Origin: a virus
DNA length: 64,000 bases
Strand: one strand, 5' to 3'
IMG/VR virus record: IMGVR_UViG_3300017765_000001
Coordinates: 46,338-110,337 of that record
In this document: piece by piece, positions 8,648 to 15,271 of the stretch
Position numbering within the stretch: the stretch's first letter is position 1
Layout: each line of letters starts with the position of its first letter
Notes under the pieces: model-generated
Seen by the model: the letters and a program-made list of their open reading frames with translations, nothing else
What the model was told of the DNA's origin: nothing
Databases searched by the model: none
Position numbers and translations under genes: made by a program

Positions 8648-8890
8648 TTAAACAGGATTAACATTTGAACCTGGCATCTTGGATACCTTATGAAGAACAT
8701 CATTCCAACCTGGATGTGACTTCTTCAGTTTATCATATGTCTCCCCTACTTCTCCCACGCCAGCACATCCAGCTGACCAATCTTTATCCCAATCAGGATT
8801 TTCATCTCTCCACTCACTATATTTAATCATAGTCATATGGAGAGTTTGTGTCTCTCCTGTCTTCATATTTTTCACTGGATATGTTGGCAT
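8648..8890 (-). CDS. Small conserved cyanophage protein, FmdB-like start
   Basis: 80 residues starting MPTYPVKNMKTGETQTL, which resembles the beginning of FmdB-type zinc-ribbon proteins, but the paired cysteines are missing (only one Cys), so no zinc ribbon can form. Tryptophan-rich middle (EWRDENPDWDKDW). Preceded by a good GAGG ribosome site and an AATAAATA box (8911-8918) that could be a weak late promoter. Function unknown, possibly virion-associated. Confidence 0.7.
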   Translation of the reverse strand: MPTYPVKNMKTGETQTLHMTMIKYSEWRDENPDWDKDWSAGCAGVGEVGETYDKLKKSHPGWNDVLHKVSKMPGSNVNPV

Positions 8891-8916
8891 ATCAACCTCA
8901 ATTGTATGTATATTTA

Positions 8917-9552
8917 TTAAACCCAGTCAAGGGCACCCCCAATGATGGGAAATTGTTCAGTAAAGAGTCTCTTACACTCATTGGCAATGTCCATATGTTC
9001 TTTCTGAGTTCCATTGGCAGATCTCAGATCAATATAGTGAATCCATGAACGAACAGATCCAGTCATGTACATTCTAGTTGGAGTTGCTAATGGTAAGACC
9101 ATACGAGCACACTCCTTTGCTACACCTCTTTCAAGCATCTGTTGATACAGTGCCATAGAAGAGTCAAACAGAGTCTGCATCTGGAGTTCCAGATTTTGTT
9201 TAACAAATGGGTCAAGATCATCAGTGGAATTCTGACGATTCTTAGTGTCCTGACGTCTCAATTCTGGAAGAGGAATCTTATCCATCAACAAAGATGAATC
9301 AGCATACCTTTGTGAAAATTCTTGATATGTGAAGCTCCTATGACGTAGCACTTGAGCCGCAATTGCTCTTGATGTTTCTATCTCAAGAGTCATGTATGCC
9401 TGTTCAAAGATGCTCCAATGCTTGTGCTTGATGCAATACTTGATAAGACCCTCAAAGGAATCATTGCCCTGGTTAGTGGGGTTACTGACCCTTGCACAGT
9501 AAGCAATGTGCTTCTCTGCATCGGGGGTGACTGATAGTAGTGTTACTTTCAT
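8917..9552 (-). CDS. thyX: Flavin-dependent thymidylate synthase ThyX
   Basis: 211 residues, the usual ThyX length. It makes dTMP from dUMP using methylene-tetrahydrofolate, FAD and NADPH. The signature RHRSFTYQEFSQRY (about residues 69-82) covers the RHR-x7-S motif that binds FAD and dUMP. A second conserved region (GSVRSWIHYIDLR) lies near the C-terminus. Belongs with nrdAB and glutaredoxin to the dNTP supply of the phage and would consume NADPH made by Zwf/Gnd. Its start overlaps the next small gene by 4 nt. Confidence 0.95.
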   Translation of the reverse strand: MKVTLLSVTPDAEKHIAYCARVSNPTNQGNDSFEGLIKYCIKHKHWSIFEQAYMTLEIETSRAIAAQVLRHRSFTYQEFSQRYADSSLLMDKIPLPELRRQDTKNRQNSTDDLDPFVKQNLELQMQTLFDSSMALYQQMLERGVAKECARMVLPLATPTRMYMTGSVRSWIHYIDLRSANGTQKEHMDIANECKRLFTEQFPIIGGALDWV

Positions 9553-9716
9553 TTAAAATTCTTCCTCACCTTTTTTAGTTCCTTTAGTTCCTCTTTAATT
9601 TGTTGATAAGCATCCTCTGTTTTGATTTTGTCTGCCATTTCCATGGCTGTGATTATTTCAACTCTTGTTCCAAAATGTTGTAGTGCCCTTTCAAAACAAT
9701 CTAATTCTTCGTACAT
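9549..9716 (-). CDS. Small helical protein upstream of thyX
   Basis: A 55-residue protein starting MYEELDCFERALQHFGTRVE. The ATG at 9716 follows the stop of the upstream gene after one base. A longer frame to 9806 would run through that gene and is rejected. It is a predicted helical hairpin (EELKELKKVRK at the end) and belongs to the set of tiny genes shared by cyanomyoviruses. Overlap with thyX is 4 nt. No function known. Confidence 0.78.
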   Translation of the reverse strand: MYEELDCFERALQHFGTRVEIITAMEMADKIKTEDAYQQIKEELKELKKVRKNFK

Positions 9717-9717
9717 T

Positions 9718-9942
9718 TTAACCTCTATTGAAGTATGCATTGAAATATGCACTGATACCATTGGATGTTTTATTGCCTTGAGAAATCCAGGTATCAACAC
9801 ACTCATAAATGTCTTGAGTGCTGTAAGGTGCCTCCTCTATCCTTACACCTCCATATTTATTGAGTAGAATATTAAGGCATCCTGCCCTAAGTTTCATTCT
9901 GTCCTCTGTGTATCTCCAATCTTGGTTAGTCTGGATATCCAT
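9718..9942 (-). CDS. Small conserved cyanophage protein
   Basis: About 74 residues, containing DWRYTEDRMKLRAGCLNILL and TWISQGNKTSNGIS. Several ATG codons in a row (9951, 9948, 9945, 9942) make the exact start uncertain. The last one is chosen because it gives the smallest overlap (17 nt) with the upstream gene. Part of a chain of tightly packed genes read from the promoter at 10140-10168. Confidence 0.7.
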   Translation of the reverse strand: MDIQTNQDWRYTEDRMKLRAGCLNILLNKYGGVRIEEAPYSTQDIYECVDTWISQGNKTSNGISAYFNAYFNRG

Positions 9943-10117
9943 CATCATCATTAAAAATTTCATCATAGTCAGAGATTGGGGCATAGTATGATGCTGGATC
10001 ATCTAAGTTTTCTCTCTTGTCAAGGTATGCAGTAGTATCAGAGTAAACTTCAGACTCTAGTGCATCTACAAGTAATTTAAGATTTCTGACAATTAGTTTG
10101 AGTTTATCCTTTTCCAT
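9926..10117 (-). CDS. Small conserved cyanophage protein
   Basis: 63 residues from the ATG at 10117 (MEKDKLKLIVRNLKLLVDAL). The N-terminal helix is basic and leucine-rich, the C-terminus is very acidic (DYDEIFNDDDGYPD). A longer frame up to 10168 would extend through the terminator/promoter element and is not used. It is the first gene after that element, with a leader of about 15-20 nt. Confidence 0.75.
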   Translation of the reverse strand: MEKDKLKLIVRNLKLLVDALESEVYSDTTAYLDKRENLDDPASYYAPISDYDEIFNDDDGYPD

Positions 10118-10139
10118 AGGAGAATATTTACTTGTACTA

Positions 10140-10176
10140 ATTATAGATAAAAAAAGAGGACCAGTCAAGGTCCTCT
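10140..10176 (-). promoter_or_regulatory. Terminator with -35 box in its loop, fused to a promoter
   Basis: On the minus strand an 8-bp stem (AGAGGACC/GGTCCTCT, 10155-10176) closes a six-base loop TTGACT and is followed by seven T: a good intrinsic terminator for the 51-aa gene, whose stop codon lies in the stem. The loop is also a -35 box: TTGACT (10168-10163), 17 bp, TATAAT (10145-10140). Transcription of the following genes would thus restart at the end of the terminator. The same layout recurs at 29.4 and 46.7 kb. Confidence 0.8.
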
Positions 10177-10330
10177 AAAAAACTTTCCAATCAGATATGC
10201 CATGTGATTTAAGAAAAATCCATTTAGCATATGATACACCACGATATGTCAAAAGTCTAAAAACTTTTTCTGGATCATGGGTCTCTGGATTGTACTCTGG
10301 AAGATCATAACAAAATTTGATCTTCAGCAT
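10175..10330 (-). CDS. 51-aa protein ending in the terminator
   Basis: A short gene starting MLKIKFCYDLPEYNPETHD and ending SDWKVF. A GAGGGA ribosome site lies 8 nt before the ATG at 10330. The TAG stop is inside the stem of the downstream terminator/promoter element, which is very economical. The context (small genes with their own ribosome sites behind an early promoter) suggests a host-takeover type protein. No family recognised. Confidence 0.65.
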   Translation of the reverse strand: MLKIKFCYDLPEYNPETHDPEKVFRLLTYRGVSYAKWIFLKSHGISDWKVF

Positions 10331-10340
10331 TTGTCATCCC

Positions 10341-10436
10341 TCAGATTTTTTTTAGAAGGAGTATTTCACCATACCATAATGACATTGTCGCAAAACAAGC
10401 AAGAGTGGTGACTGCTGTGAGTTGTAGTGCTCCCAT
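10341..10436 (-). CDS. 31-aa putative membrane peptide
   Basis: A tiny frame, MGALQLTAVTTLACFATMSL and then WYGEILLLKKI, with one hydrophobic helix (residues 2-20) and a positively charged C-terminus, so a possible single-pass membrane peptide. GAGG precedes the ATG by 6 nt. It sits 10 nt upstream of the 51-aa gene in the same direction. Its very small size keeps confidence moderate. Confidence 0.5.
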   Translation of the reverse strand: MGALQLTAVTTLACFATMSLWYGEILLLKKI

Positions 10437-10443
10437 AATTACC

Positions 10444-10608
10444 TCATTTGGTATAGGTACGACCACGATAGCAGAAGGTGCCATGAGGCTCCTGTCCTGC
10501 CTTACGAACTTCACACTTTACACCACGATATGCAGTGTGAGTGATTCGTGCGTCATGCAGAGCTGCTGCCTTGTTAATTTGCTTCTTAATGATTGTAAGT
10601 GTGTTCAT
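10444..10608 (-). CDS. DUF4278-like small protein
   Basis: 54 residues starting MNTLTIIKKQINKAA. The C-terminal half HTAYRGVKCEV ... GTFCYRGRTYTK has the paired YRG motifs of DUF4278, a short domain common in cyanobacteria, so host origin is likely. AGGAGAA lies 6 nt before the ATG at 10608. The frame open further to 10701 is ignored because it would overlap the upstream 53-aa gene. Function unknown. Confidence 0.75.
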   Translation of the reverse strand: MNTLTIIKKQINKAAALHDARITHTAYRGVKCEVRKAGQEPHGTFCYRGRTYTK

Positions 10609-10648
10609 TGATTTCTCCTGAAAGTAAGGGGTTTTTAATCCCGTTCCT

Positions 10649-10810
10649 TCAGTCGTTTGCGTCCCATCTACACTCAGAAGTATAGTCCTGAATGGTTTCA
10701 ATTAATTCTAACTTCCACTCTGCTTTCAGATTCTCATGCTTTTGGATCCTAAGGACCATAGCATCAGCATCTGAACATGTAATGGTTGATGAAAGAAAAA
10801 ATTCAAACAT
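10649..10810 (-). CDS. 53-aa host-like protein
   Basis: Starts MFEFFLSSTITCSDADAMVL and ends TSECRWDAND, a short soluble protein resembling small proteins I recall from cyanobacteria and cyanophages (SSTITCS... and ...ECxWDAND motifs). It is the first gene after the strong early promoter at 10891-10919, so it is probably expressed right after infection. A GGAG ribosome site lies in a GC-rich leader. Function unknown. Confidence 0.75.
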   Translation of the reverse strand: MFEFFLSSTITCSDADAMVLRIQKHENLKAEWKLELIETIQDYTSECRWDAND

Positions 10811-10890
10811 GGGATGAACGCTCCGTTCCGCGACTTACTTGCGTCCTGAGACTGAATTTTACTTCTGACTCTTGGATGAACGATGGTCTT

Positions 10891-10919
10891 ATTATAGACC
10901 TCATGACTTATATAGTCAA
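10891..10919 (-). promoter_or_regulatory. Strong sigma-70-type early promoter
   Basis: TTGACT (10919-10914), a 17-bp spacer and a perfect TATAAT (10896-10891) on the minus strand. Start of transcription would be near 10884, leaving a leader of about 74 nt before the 53-aa gene. This layout would be read by unmodified host RNA polymerase, so the downstream run of small genes fits an early operon. Confidence 0.75.
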
Positions 10920-10954
10920 GTTTGTATGTAACTTGTGATACAATTTTACTATTT

Positions 10955-11209
10955 CTACAGAATTATACCTTTGTCTCTAAAAAAGTGTAGCAAATCCTTC
11001 AAACCACCCACATGTCTTGACCCATCACTATCAATTGTAATCTGAGGATACTCTGCCTTCTCTCCAAACTCGGACTTGAATCCAATCTCTGAGAAGTCTT
11101 GGCCTACATGATAGACACTAATATCATGACCACTAAACTGGACACTTTTCAGCAGACTCTCTGCTCTCTCACACTCTTGATTGTCATTTGAGTAAATGAT
11201 TGCTCTCAT
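10955..11209 (-). CDS. Thioredoxin-fold / glutaredoxin-like protein without CxxC
   Basis: 84 residues, MRAIIYSNDNQECERAESLL at the start and EYPQITIDSDGSRHVGGLKDLL later, which follows the glutaredoxin order (active site, then a TVPxxxxxxxxVGG-like segment). Only one cysteine remains where CxxC is expected, so it could at most work by a monothiol mechanism. A typical dithiol glutaredoxin is encoded at 13.7-14.0 kb. Start overlaps the upstream stop (TAATG). Confidence 0.65.
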   Translation of the reverse strand: MRAIIYSNDNQECERAESLLKSVQFSGHDISVYHVGQDFSEIGFKSEFGEKAEYPQITIDSDGSRHVGGLKDLLHFFRDKGIIL

Positions 11210-11523
11210 TAGTCTCTCTGTCTCCAATCGTCTGGTTTGTCCTGTTTAAACCAATCAAGAATTTCATCTGCCCCATCAAATCCATTCTTGTGATTAGATG
11301 GATCAGGATCTCCTAGTCCCATCTTATTCAAAAAGTCATCAGTGCTGCCCTCCTCAATTTCTGAAGTAGACTGACGTCTTGCTTTATTTAACCAATCTCT
11401 TGCAGTTGTGTGTGCCTTTGCTAATTTCTCTACCCAGATCATGTCTTCTAGGGGAACATTCTCTTTATTAGCAATGAGCCTACAAATAGACTCTAAACGA
11501 AGTCTGTATGCAGTAGAAAGCAT
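11209..11523 (-). CDS. Conserved cyanophage protein (MLSTAYRLRLE family)
   Basis: 104 residues starting MLSTAYRLRLESICRLIANK, a conserved protein of T4-like cyanophages as I recall it. The N-terminal two thirds are helical and charged, the C-terminal third is Asp/Gly-rich (ADEILDWFKQDKPDDW). No domain assignment is possible from sequence. It lies in the operon between speD and the glutaredoxin-like gene. Confidence 0.78.
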   Translation of the reverse strand: MLSTAYRLRLESICRLIANKENVPLEDMIWVEKLAKAHTTARDWLNKARRQSTSEIEEGSTDDFLNKMGLGDPDPSNHKNGFDGADEILDWFKQDKPDDWRQRD

Positions 11524-11524
11524 C

Positions 11525-11746
11525 TTAATCTCTATGCAATTTTGCTTCTAAATCTGTTGTCCTTTGGAAATCAGCATATGCACCTTCAGATCTCTCATGA
11601 AGAATGTCCATGAGATCAGCATAAATTACATCTACCTCAACATAATCATTGAAGTATGAATCAATTGCTTCTTTGAGATACCTTTTACGATTCCACTCAG
11701 GTGAATAAGGCTTATACATGATATGAGGAATACATGATTTAATCAT
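11525..11746 (-). CDS. Conserved cyanophage protein
   Basis: 73 residues from the ATG at 11746 (MIKSCIPHIMYKPYSPEWNR). A TTG at 11770 would overlap the stop of speD and could also serve, but the ATG version starts close to the conserved block. Contains YVEVDVIYADLMDILHER. Spacing to the next gene is one base. Function unknown. Confidence 0.75.
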   Translation of the reverse strand: MIKSCIPHIMYKPYSPEWNRKRYLKEAIDSYFNDYVEVDVIYADLMDILHERSEGAYADFQRTTDLEAKLHRD

Positions 11747-11766
11747 ATTACTATTTAACCACTTTG

Positions 11767-12093
11767 TCAACGTTCTATCTGACCAATTCTATGTTTTGTA
11801 GCCTCTAGTTTATTGATGATGATGTCACATCCCAATTCAGGTATTGCATTGCCACAGGTAAAAAAGTCTACAGCAGCTTCTCCTCTCTCAGGCCAGGTAT
11901 GAATTGAGATATGACTTTCACTTAGAAGACCCAGAATGGTCACACCATGAGGCGAGAATGATTTAGATACTATTTCTAATAGATTAACTCTACTAGTAGA
12001 GCAAGCCTCTGTGACACACTGTCTAAGAAAATATTCATCATTTAGTAATCCAAATGGGCAACCATACAGATTTACAAAGTAATGCTTACCCAT
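11767..12093 (-). CDS. speD: S-adenosylmethionine decarboxylase SpeD
   Basis: 108 residues, bacterial class 1B size. The proenzyme cleaves itself before Ser in LLSESHIS (about residues 56-63) to make the pyruvoyl cofactor. FFTCGNA (about 77-83) carries the catalytic cysteine. The enzyme makes decarboxylated SAM for spermidine synthesis, and polyamines could help pack DNA or support translation. It is found in many T4-like cyanophages. Overlaps the upstream gene by 8 nt. Confidence 0.93.
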   Translation of the reverse strand: MGKHYFVNLYGCPFGLLNDEYFLRQCVTEACSTSRVNLLEIVSKSFSPHGVTILGLLSESHISIHTWPERGEAAVDFFTCGNAIPELGCDIIINKLEATKHRIGQIER

Positions 12094-12271
12094 CTACAGG
12101 ATTATCCTCCAACTCTTTGATCATATTTGAAATAACCTTTTCAGATCCATCCAGAGTTTTCAGTTCAAAGAAATTAGATTTGCGATACTTATTCAGTTTC
12201 TTATATTTTTTGATGAGTTTGTCCAAATCATCTTTGGGCAAATCAAATTCAACATCAAATCCTTTTCCCAT
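12086..12271 (-). CDS. Small basic cyanophage protein
   Basis: 61 residues, MGKGFDVEFDLPKDDLDKLI at the start, lysine-rich helix after it (KKYKKLNKYRKSNF). ATG at 12271 lies just after the upstream stop. Overlaps speD by 8 nt. A conserved small gene of this operon with no known function. Confidence 0.72.
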   Translation of the reverse strand: MGKGFDVEFDLPKDDLDKLIKKYKKLNKYRKSNFFELKTLDGSEKVISNMIKELEDNPVDG

Positions 12272-12272
12272 C

Positions 12273-12539
12273 TTACTTCTTCTTTTTCTCTTTGCTCTCA
12301 ATACCCCAAAGTTTAGGATTACTTCTTCCCTCTGCTTGGTTCATGGTAACAAAATTCTTTTTGTAAGTATCATAATAGTGATCAAATATCTCACTTTGCT
12401 TACCTGCAAAAACTAAGTCATAATGAGATGCATCATCCACTCTATACTCTACAAGGAATGCATTATTGGGTAGTGATTTATCCTGTGCATCAACAGGATC
12501 ACAATCTTCTTTAATGATCTTCAACTTCTTCCTCCCCAT
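12273..12539 (-). CDS. Conserved cyanophage protein
   Basis: 88 residues. Basic at both ends (MGRKKLKIIKEDCDP and EKKKK) with a central VEYRVDDASHYDLVFAGKQS stretch that looks like a small beta-alpha domain. No known family. Overlaps the upstream DUF6433-like gene by 19 nt. Confidence 0.72.
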   Translation of the reverse strand: MGRKKLKIIKEDCDPVDAQDKSLPNNAFLVEYRVDDASHYDLVFAGKQSEIFDHYYDTYKKNFVTMNQAEGRSNPKLWGIESKEKKKK

Positions 12540-13003
12540 TCAATATCAGGATATGCTTGTGACACAACATCCTTGGTGATTCTATACTTTGATCCTAGCA
12601 CTTTATCCTTAATAAGGCAAATAATTTCTGCCTCACCAGGATGAAGTCCTTCTAGCATTTGGATAAAGATAGACTCTCTACGGGTCTTAGAAAGTCCATC
12701 ATTGCCACCTTTCACAAAGTGATAGAGATTCCTATACTCCTTCCTCAAAGAGGTATGGTCTGTCCCAATGGGTGCCTCATTCTTATTAAAGGGAACTTCC
12801 CCCTCAGGAAGCAAAGAGATCACTGTATCATCAAAGTTCCATATCAAGATTGAAACAAGAGCATCATTTCTATGCTCCTTCAAAATCTCAATCTTCTTAG
12901 CATTAGATCGTTGCTTACTAGCAAACTCCAAAATCTCATGGATAAAAGGATTGGGGGGAAGTTTTTTAGTTACACTAAATTTCTTCTTCGTCGTCTGGGC
13001 CAT
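12521..13003 (-). CDS. DUF6433-like conserved phage protein
   Basis: 160 residues from the ATG at 13003, preceded by GAGG. Contains HEILEFASKQRSNAKKIEIL and later MLEGLHPGEAEIICLIKDK, which I associate with a conserved helical protein of T4-like phages (DUF6433). It is found in many cyanomyoviruses between glutaredoxin and speD. Role unknown. Confidence 0.72.
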   Translation of the reverse strand: MAQTTKKKFSVTKKLPPNPFIHEILEFASKQRSNAKKIEILKEHRNDALVSILIWNFDDTVISLLPEGEVPFNKNEAPIGTDHTSLRKEYRNLYHFVKGGNDGLSKTRRESIFIQMLEGLHPGEAEIICLIKDKVLGSKYRITKDVVSQAYPDIEWGGRS

Positions 13004-13193
13004 TTTCAAACCTCACTGATAAAATTTCATCTGGGATAATCTGTCCATTCTCATCAAACATTTCAGGGTGGGTGGGAATGTATGTAGCTGTTCTTTGATA
13101 TGCATACTCTCTAAGAAGATATCCAACTACACCTCCAACAACCAGAAACAATAATGAAATGACTGTAGACAGTGTTAGGGTTACTGCTAACAT
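12975..13193 (-). CDS. Small membrane protein
   Basis: 72 residues. One membrane helix (about residues 3-27, LTLSTVISLLFLVVGGVVGY) followed by a soluble tail with PEMFDENGQIIPDEIL. N-terminal anchor and acidic cytoplasmic or periplasmic tail, repeated in related phages. The stop overlaps the next gene by 29 nt. Confidence 0.75.
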   Translation of the reverse strand: MLAVTLTLSTVISLLFLVVGGVVGYLLREYAYQRTATYIPTHPEMFDENGQIIPDEILSVRFENGPDDEEEI

Positions 13194-13194
13194 T

Positions 13195-13362
13195 TTACCT
13201 CTCCCCTCTAGGACTGTGTTTTAAGACATCCAATGAGAAGTCTAGATTAATGTGAATCTCCCTTCTTAGTAAGGAGATCACCTTACCAAACCTCACTTGG
13301 AAAGTTTTTGGTCTGGGTTTCCTCCTTTTGTTTCTTAATAGTAATTCTACACCTCTGTTCAT
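13195..13362 (-). CDS. Small basic conserved protein
   Basis: 55 residues from the ATG at 13362: MNRGVELLLRNKRRKPRPKT then FQVRFGKVISLLRREIHINL. Strongly basic N-terminal half followed by beta-rich sequence, which could bind nucleic acid. The upstream frame to 13461 overlaps another gene and is not used. Conserved in cyanomyoviruses as far as I recall. Confidence 0.72.
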   Translation of the reverse strand: MNRGVELLLRNKRRKPRPKTFQVRFGKVISLLRREIHINLDFSLDVLKHSPRGER

Positions 13363-13387
13363 TTTGAGGGTATCATCACTTTTGACT

Positions 13388-13738
13388 TTATTTAGAGGAC
13401 TTTCTTCTCCTCCCTGGTCTTTTGTCACTACTGTACCTCCATCCATCAAGAAGAATCCCATATAGGTATTCTTTTATTTTTCTTGCCTGAGGTTTAGATA
13501 TGAAACCATAAGCCTCTCTCAGTTGTTTGTGCTCATCATCAGCACCACCTTTGATATATTCTTCAAGTTGTAAAGTCAAATCACTCAGCTCTGCAGCAAC
13601 AGAGCTTTCATTAAAGGCATCAATCTCATGCTTCTTGATTTTGTTATCTTTAAGAAAATCATAAAACTTGAAATTTAGATTGCCCCTGAAGGCATTGTCA
13701 ATTACATGCTCAATCATATCATAGGTTTCCTCATTCAT
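13388..13738 (-). CDS. Conserved cyanophage protein
   Basis: 116 residues, helical and charged. C-terminal KPQARKIKEYLYGILLDGWR and a basic tail RPGRRRKSSK. No signal or membrane helix. It overlaps the glutaredoxin gene by one base, so both are probably translated together. Function not recognised. Confidence 0.72.
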   Translation of the reverse strand: MNEETYDMIEHVIDNAFRGNLNFKFYDFLKDNKIKKHEIDAFNESSVAAELSDLTLQLEEYIKGGADDEHKQLREAYGFISKPQARKIKEYLYGILLDGWRYSSDKRPGRRRKSSK

Positions 13739-13974
13739 TACACCAGTTTGTTTTCTCTGAGATATTTAACCGTATCCACACATCCACCAAGTTTCTCTTG
13801 ATCTTTGAGAACCTGAGGGAATGTGGAACCCTGTCCAAAGACATCATAGAATTGATCTCTATCAAAGTCTCTTCCTAGTTTGTACTCCACAAATTTCAAC
13901 TCTGCTAATTGTAGGACACTGATGACCTTTGTGCAATAGGGACATCCATTTTTACTGTAAACTGTGAACATCAT
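13738..13974 (-). CDS. nrdC: Glutaredoxin
   Basis: 78 residues with a CPYC active site at residues 11-14, TFPQVLKD (cis-Pro loop) and GGCVDTVKYL at the glutathione-binding end, all in glutaredoxin order. In T4 the equivalent protein (NrdC) reduces ribonucleotide reductase, so it should serve the NrdAB encoded at 50.4-53.9 kb. The start at 13974 or 13971 (ATGATG) overlaps the stop of the 35-aa membrane peptide. Confidence 0.93.
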   Translation of the reverse strand: MMFTVYSKNGCPYCTKVISVLQLAELKFVEYKLGRDFDRDQFYDVFGQGSTFPQVLKDQEKLGGCVDTVKYLRENKLV

Positions 13975-14078
13975 AATAGAACTATAACTATAAAAGGAAT
14001 TGCAATTATGCTTAATGATATGAGAATGCCCCCTACAATGTCAAGTAGGGGGCGTAAACTGAATGGGTCTTCTGTCAT
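13971..14078 (-). CDS. 35-aa membrane peptide
   Basis: MTEDPFSLRPLLDIVGGILI then SLSIIAIPFIVIVLL. One long hydrophobic helix at the C-terminus (about residues 13-35) and an acidic N-terminus. Start and stop both overlap neighbouring genes as ATGA (14078/14075 upstream, 13974/13971 downstream), strong evidence of a real, translationally coupled gene. A perfect 9-bp hairpin (14028-14053) lies inside its coding sequence. Confidence 0.68.
   Translation of the reverse strand: MTEDPFSLRPLLDIVGGILISLSIIAIPFIVIVLL
14028..14053 (-). promoter_or_regulatory. Hairpin with TTGACA loop, candidate internal promoter
   Basis: A perfect 9-bp stem (GCCCCCTAC/GTAGGGGGC) encloses a loop containing TTGACA on the minus strand. 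With an 18-bp spacer a TATCAT lies at 14020-14015. Unlike the other hairpin promoters it has no T-run and is inside a coding sequence, so it may be a promoter for glutaredoxin and the genes after it, or only an RNA structure. Confidence 0.4.
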
Positions 14079-14389
14079 TTAGATTGGTGAGGGTGGGCAG
14101 GTTTGAATTCACCTTCTGGAAATGGTTTTGAAGGTTCAAAAGGACTGCGATCCAGATTCTTGATGACTATGAATGCATCCTTATTATATTTACGTGTTCC
14201 ATATGGTGCAGCCCATTTCTTGTTATAGTTTTCACCTTGATGAATACCAGAAACCTGAGTGCCACCAATCTCTACCACCACATCATCATAACATTCCCAA
14301 CCGAGAGTGGAGATTACCTCTGATAATTTTCCAGACACTGTTTTCATTACTGCTGAAGCTTTTCTACTTGAGGAAACTTGATCTGCCAT
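14075..14389 (-). CDS. Conserved cyanophage protein
   Basis: 104 residues. N-terminal helix MADQVSSSRKASAVMKTVSG, then a beta-rich part with ISTLGWECYDDVVVEIGGTQ. The C-terminus is proline-rich (PFEPSKPFPEGEFKPAHPHQ). Soluble. Overlaps the 35-aa membrane peptide by 4 nt. Not recognised. Confidence 0.7.
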   Translation of the reverse strand: MADQVSSSRKASAVMKTVSGKLSEVISTLGWECYDDVVVEIGGTQVSGIHQGENYNKKWAAPYGTRKYNKDAFIVIKNLDRSPFEPSKPFPEGEFKPAHPHQSK

Positions 14390-14396
14390 TAAAAAA

Positions 14397-14412
14397 GGAG
14401 GATTTCTCCTCC
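14397..14412 (-). terminator. Intrinsic terminator downstream of the psbA/psbD region
   Basis: Minus-strand hairpin GGAGGA-GAAA-TCCTCC with a stable tetraloop followed by TTTTTT. It lies between the 72-aa membrane protein gene and the 104-aa gene, separating the photosynthesis transcript from the speD operon. The stem would also hide an SD-like GGAGG. Confidence 0.75.
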
Positions 14413-14419
14413 TAGCATA

Positions 14420-14638
14420 TCATTCTTTATCATCCTTGTAAAGGTCTTCTAACCTCTCTCTTGAGAGGTCCACATACATTACCTCATCACCTGGAGCAGG
14501 TGCCTCTGGATGCCTTGGTTTGGGAGGTTCATCCATCATTTTATTGATAGATTGAATGTTCCCCCACATCATTGCAAAAGCAGCTCCACCAATGGCAGCA
14601 AAGCATACAAAATAGAAAAAGACTTCAAAGTTATTCAT
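14420..14638 (-). CDS. Small membrane protein downstream of DoxX
   Basis: 72 residues, one membrane helix (about 5-26, VFFYFVCFAAIGGAAFAMMW) and a Pro-rich soluble tail (PPKPRHPEAPAPGDE). Overlaps the upstream secreted-protein gene by 4 nt. It belongs to the psbD-DoxX transcript, so a role in the photosynthetic membrane is possible, but only by position. Confidence 0.72.
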   Translation of the reverse strand: MNNFEVFFYFVCFAAIGGAAFAMMWGNIQSINKMMDEPPKPRHPEAPAPGDEVMYVDLSRERLEDLYKDDKE

Positions 14639-14880
14639 GCTTCCTGTAGAGATTGAACTGTGTTATGAAGTTCTCCAATATCACGAAGACCTTCAACGCT
14701 AAACCAAGGAGCATTTGCCCAACTGAATCCTTCACCCATTGTGCTATCAGGTGCTGTGATATACCAATGACATGCTGTGTCTGGTACATCAACAGCACAC
14801 TTAGACCAATCATCACTCCACTGTGGGACTTGTACCCACATTAGAGCAGCAAACATTAAAGTGAATAGAGATTTAATCAT
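14635..14880 (-). CDS. Secreted or lumenal protein downstream of psbD
   Basis: 81 residues with a hydrophobic N-terminus ([20 protein letters not shown]), a likely signal peptide or anchor, then a tryptophan-rich domain with two cysteines (KCAVDVPDTACHWY) that could form a disulfide in the periplasm or lumen. Overlaps DoxX by 8 nt. No family known to me. Confidence 0.72.
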   Translation of the reverse strand: MIKSLFTLMFAALMWVQVPQWSDDWSKCAVDVPDTACHWYITAPDSTMGEGFSWANAPWFSVEGLRDIGELHNTVQSLQEA

Positions 14881-15271
14881 TTGTGAGTCTTAGTTTTATG
14901 AGATGATCTAGTGAGAAGTTACCCCCACCATTGAGAAAGACACATGCTGCACCTCCCCAGTAAAGAATTAAAAGTTCTAGCAAATATATGTTAAATCCAG
15001 ATGTAACTAGAGCATGATAAATTGCGAATGATATTGTACCTAGGATTGCTAGGGCACCCAGACGAGTGCCAAGTCCAAAGATAACCAACCAACTCCCCAC
15101 AATCTCAGAGAATGCTGCGAAGTATGAGGATAAGATTGGGAATGGAAGATGCAATGGTCTTACAAATGCATCCGCAAAGTTTTCAATGTTCTCTAGTTTC
15201 TCATATCCATGATGGATGAGCATGGTGCCTAATGCTATACGAAGTAATAAGAATCCTAAAGACTGAATCAC
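14873..15271 (-). CDS. DoxX-family membrane protein
   Basis: 132 residues with four predicted membrane helices (about 5-22, 47-68, 72-92, 98-115) and the DoxX opening [19 protein letters not shown]. DoxX-type proteins act in quinone or thiosulfate-linked redox or redox-stress systems in other bacteria. Here it directly follows psbD (4-nt overlap), so a role in the photosynthetic membrane is a fair inference. Not proven biochemically for phages. Confidence 0.82.
   Translation of the reverse strand: MIQSLGFLLLRIALGTMLIHHGYEKLENIENFADAFVRPLHLPFPILSSYFAAFSEIVGSWLVIFGLGTRLGALAILGTISFAIYHALVTSGFNIYLLELLILYWGGAACVFLNGGGNFSLDHLIKLRLTND

Noticed and set aside
10444-10701. 85-aa version of the DUF4278-like gene
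   Set aside because: Extends through the end of the 53-aa gene; the ATG at 10608 has a clear AGGAG site.
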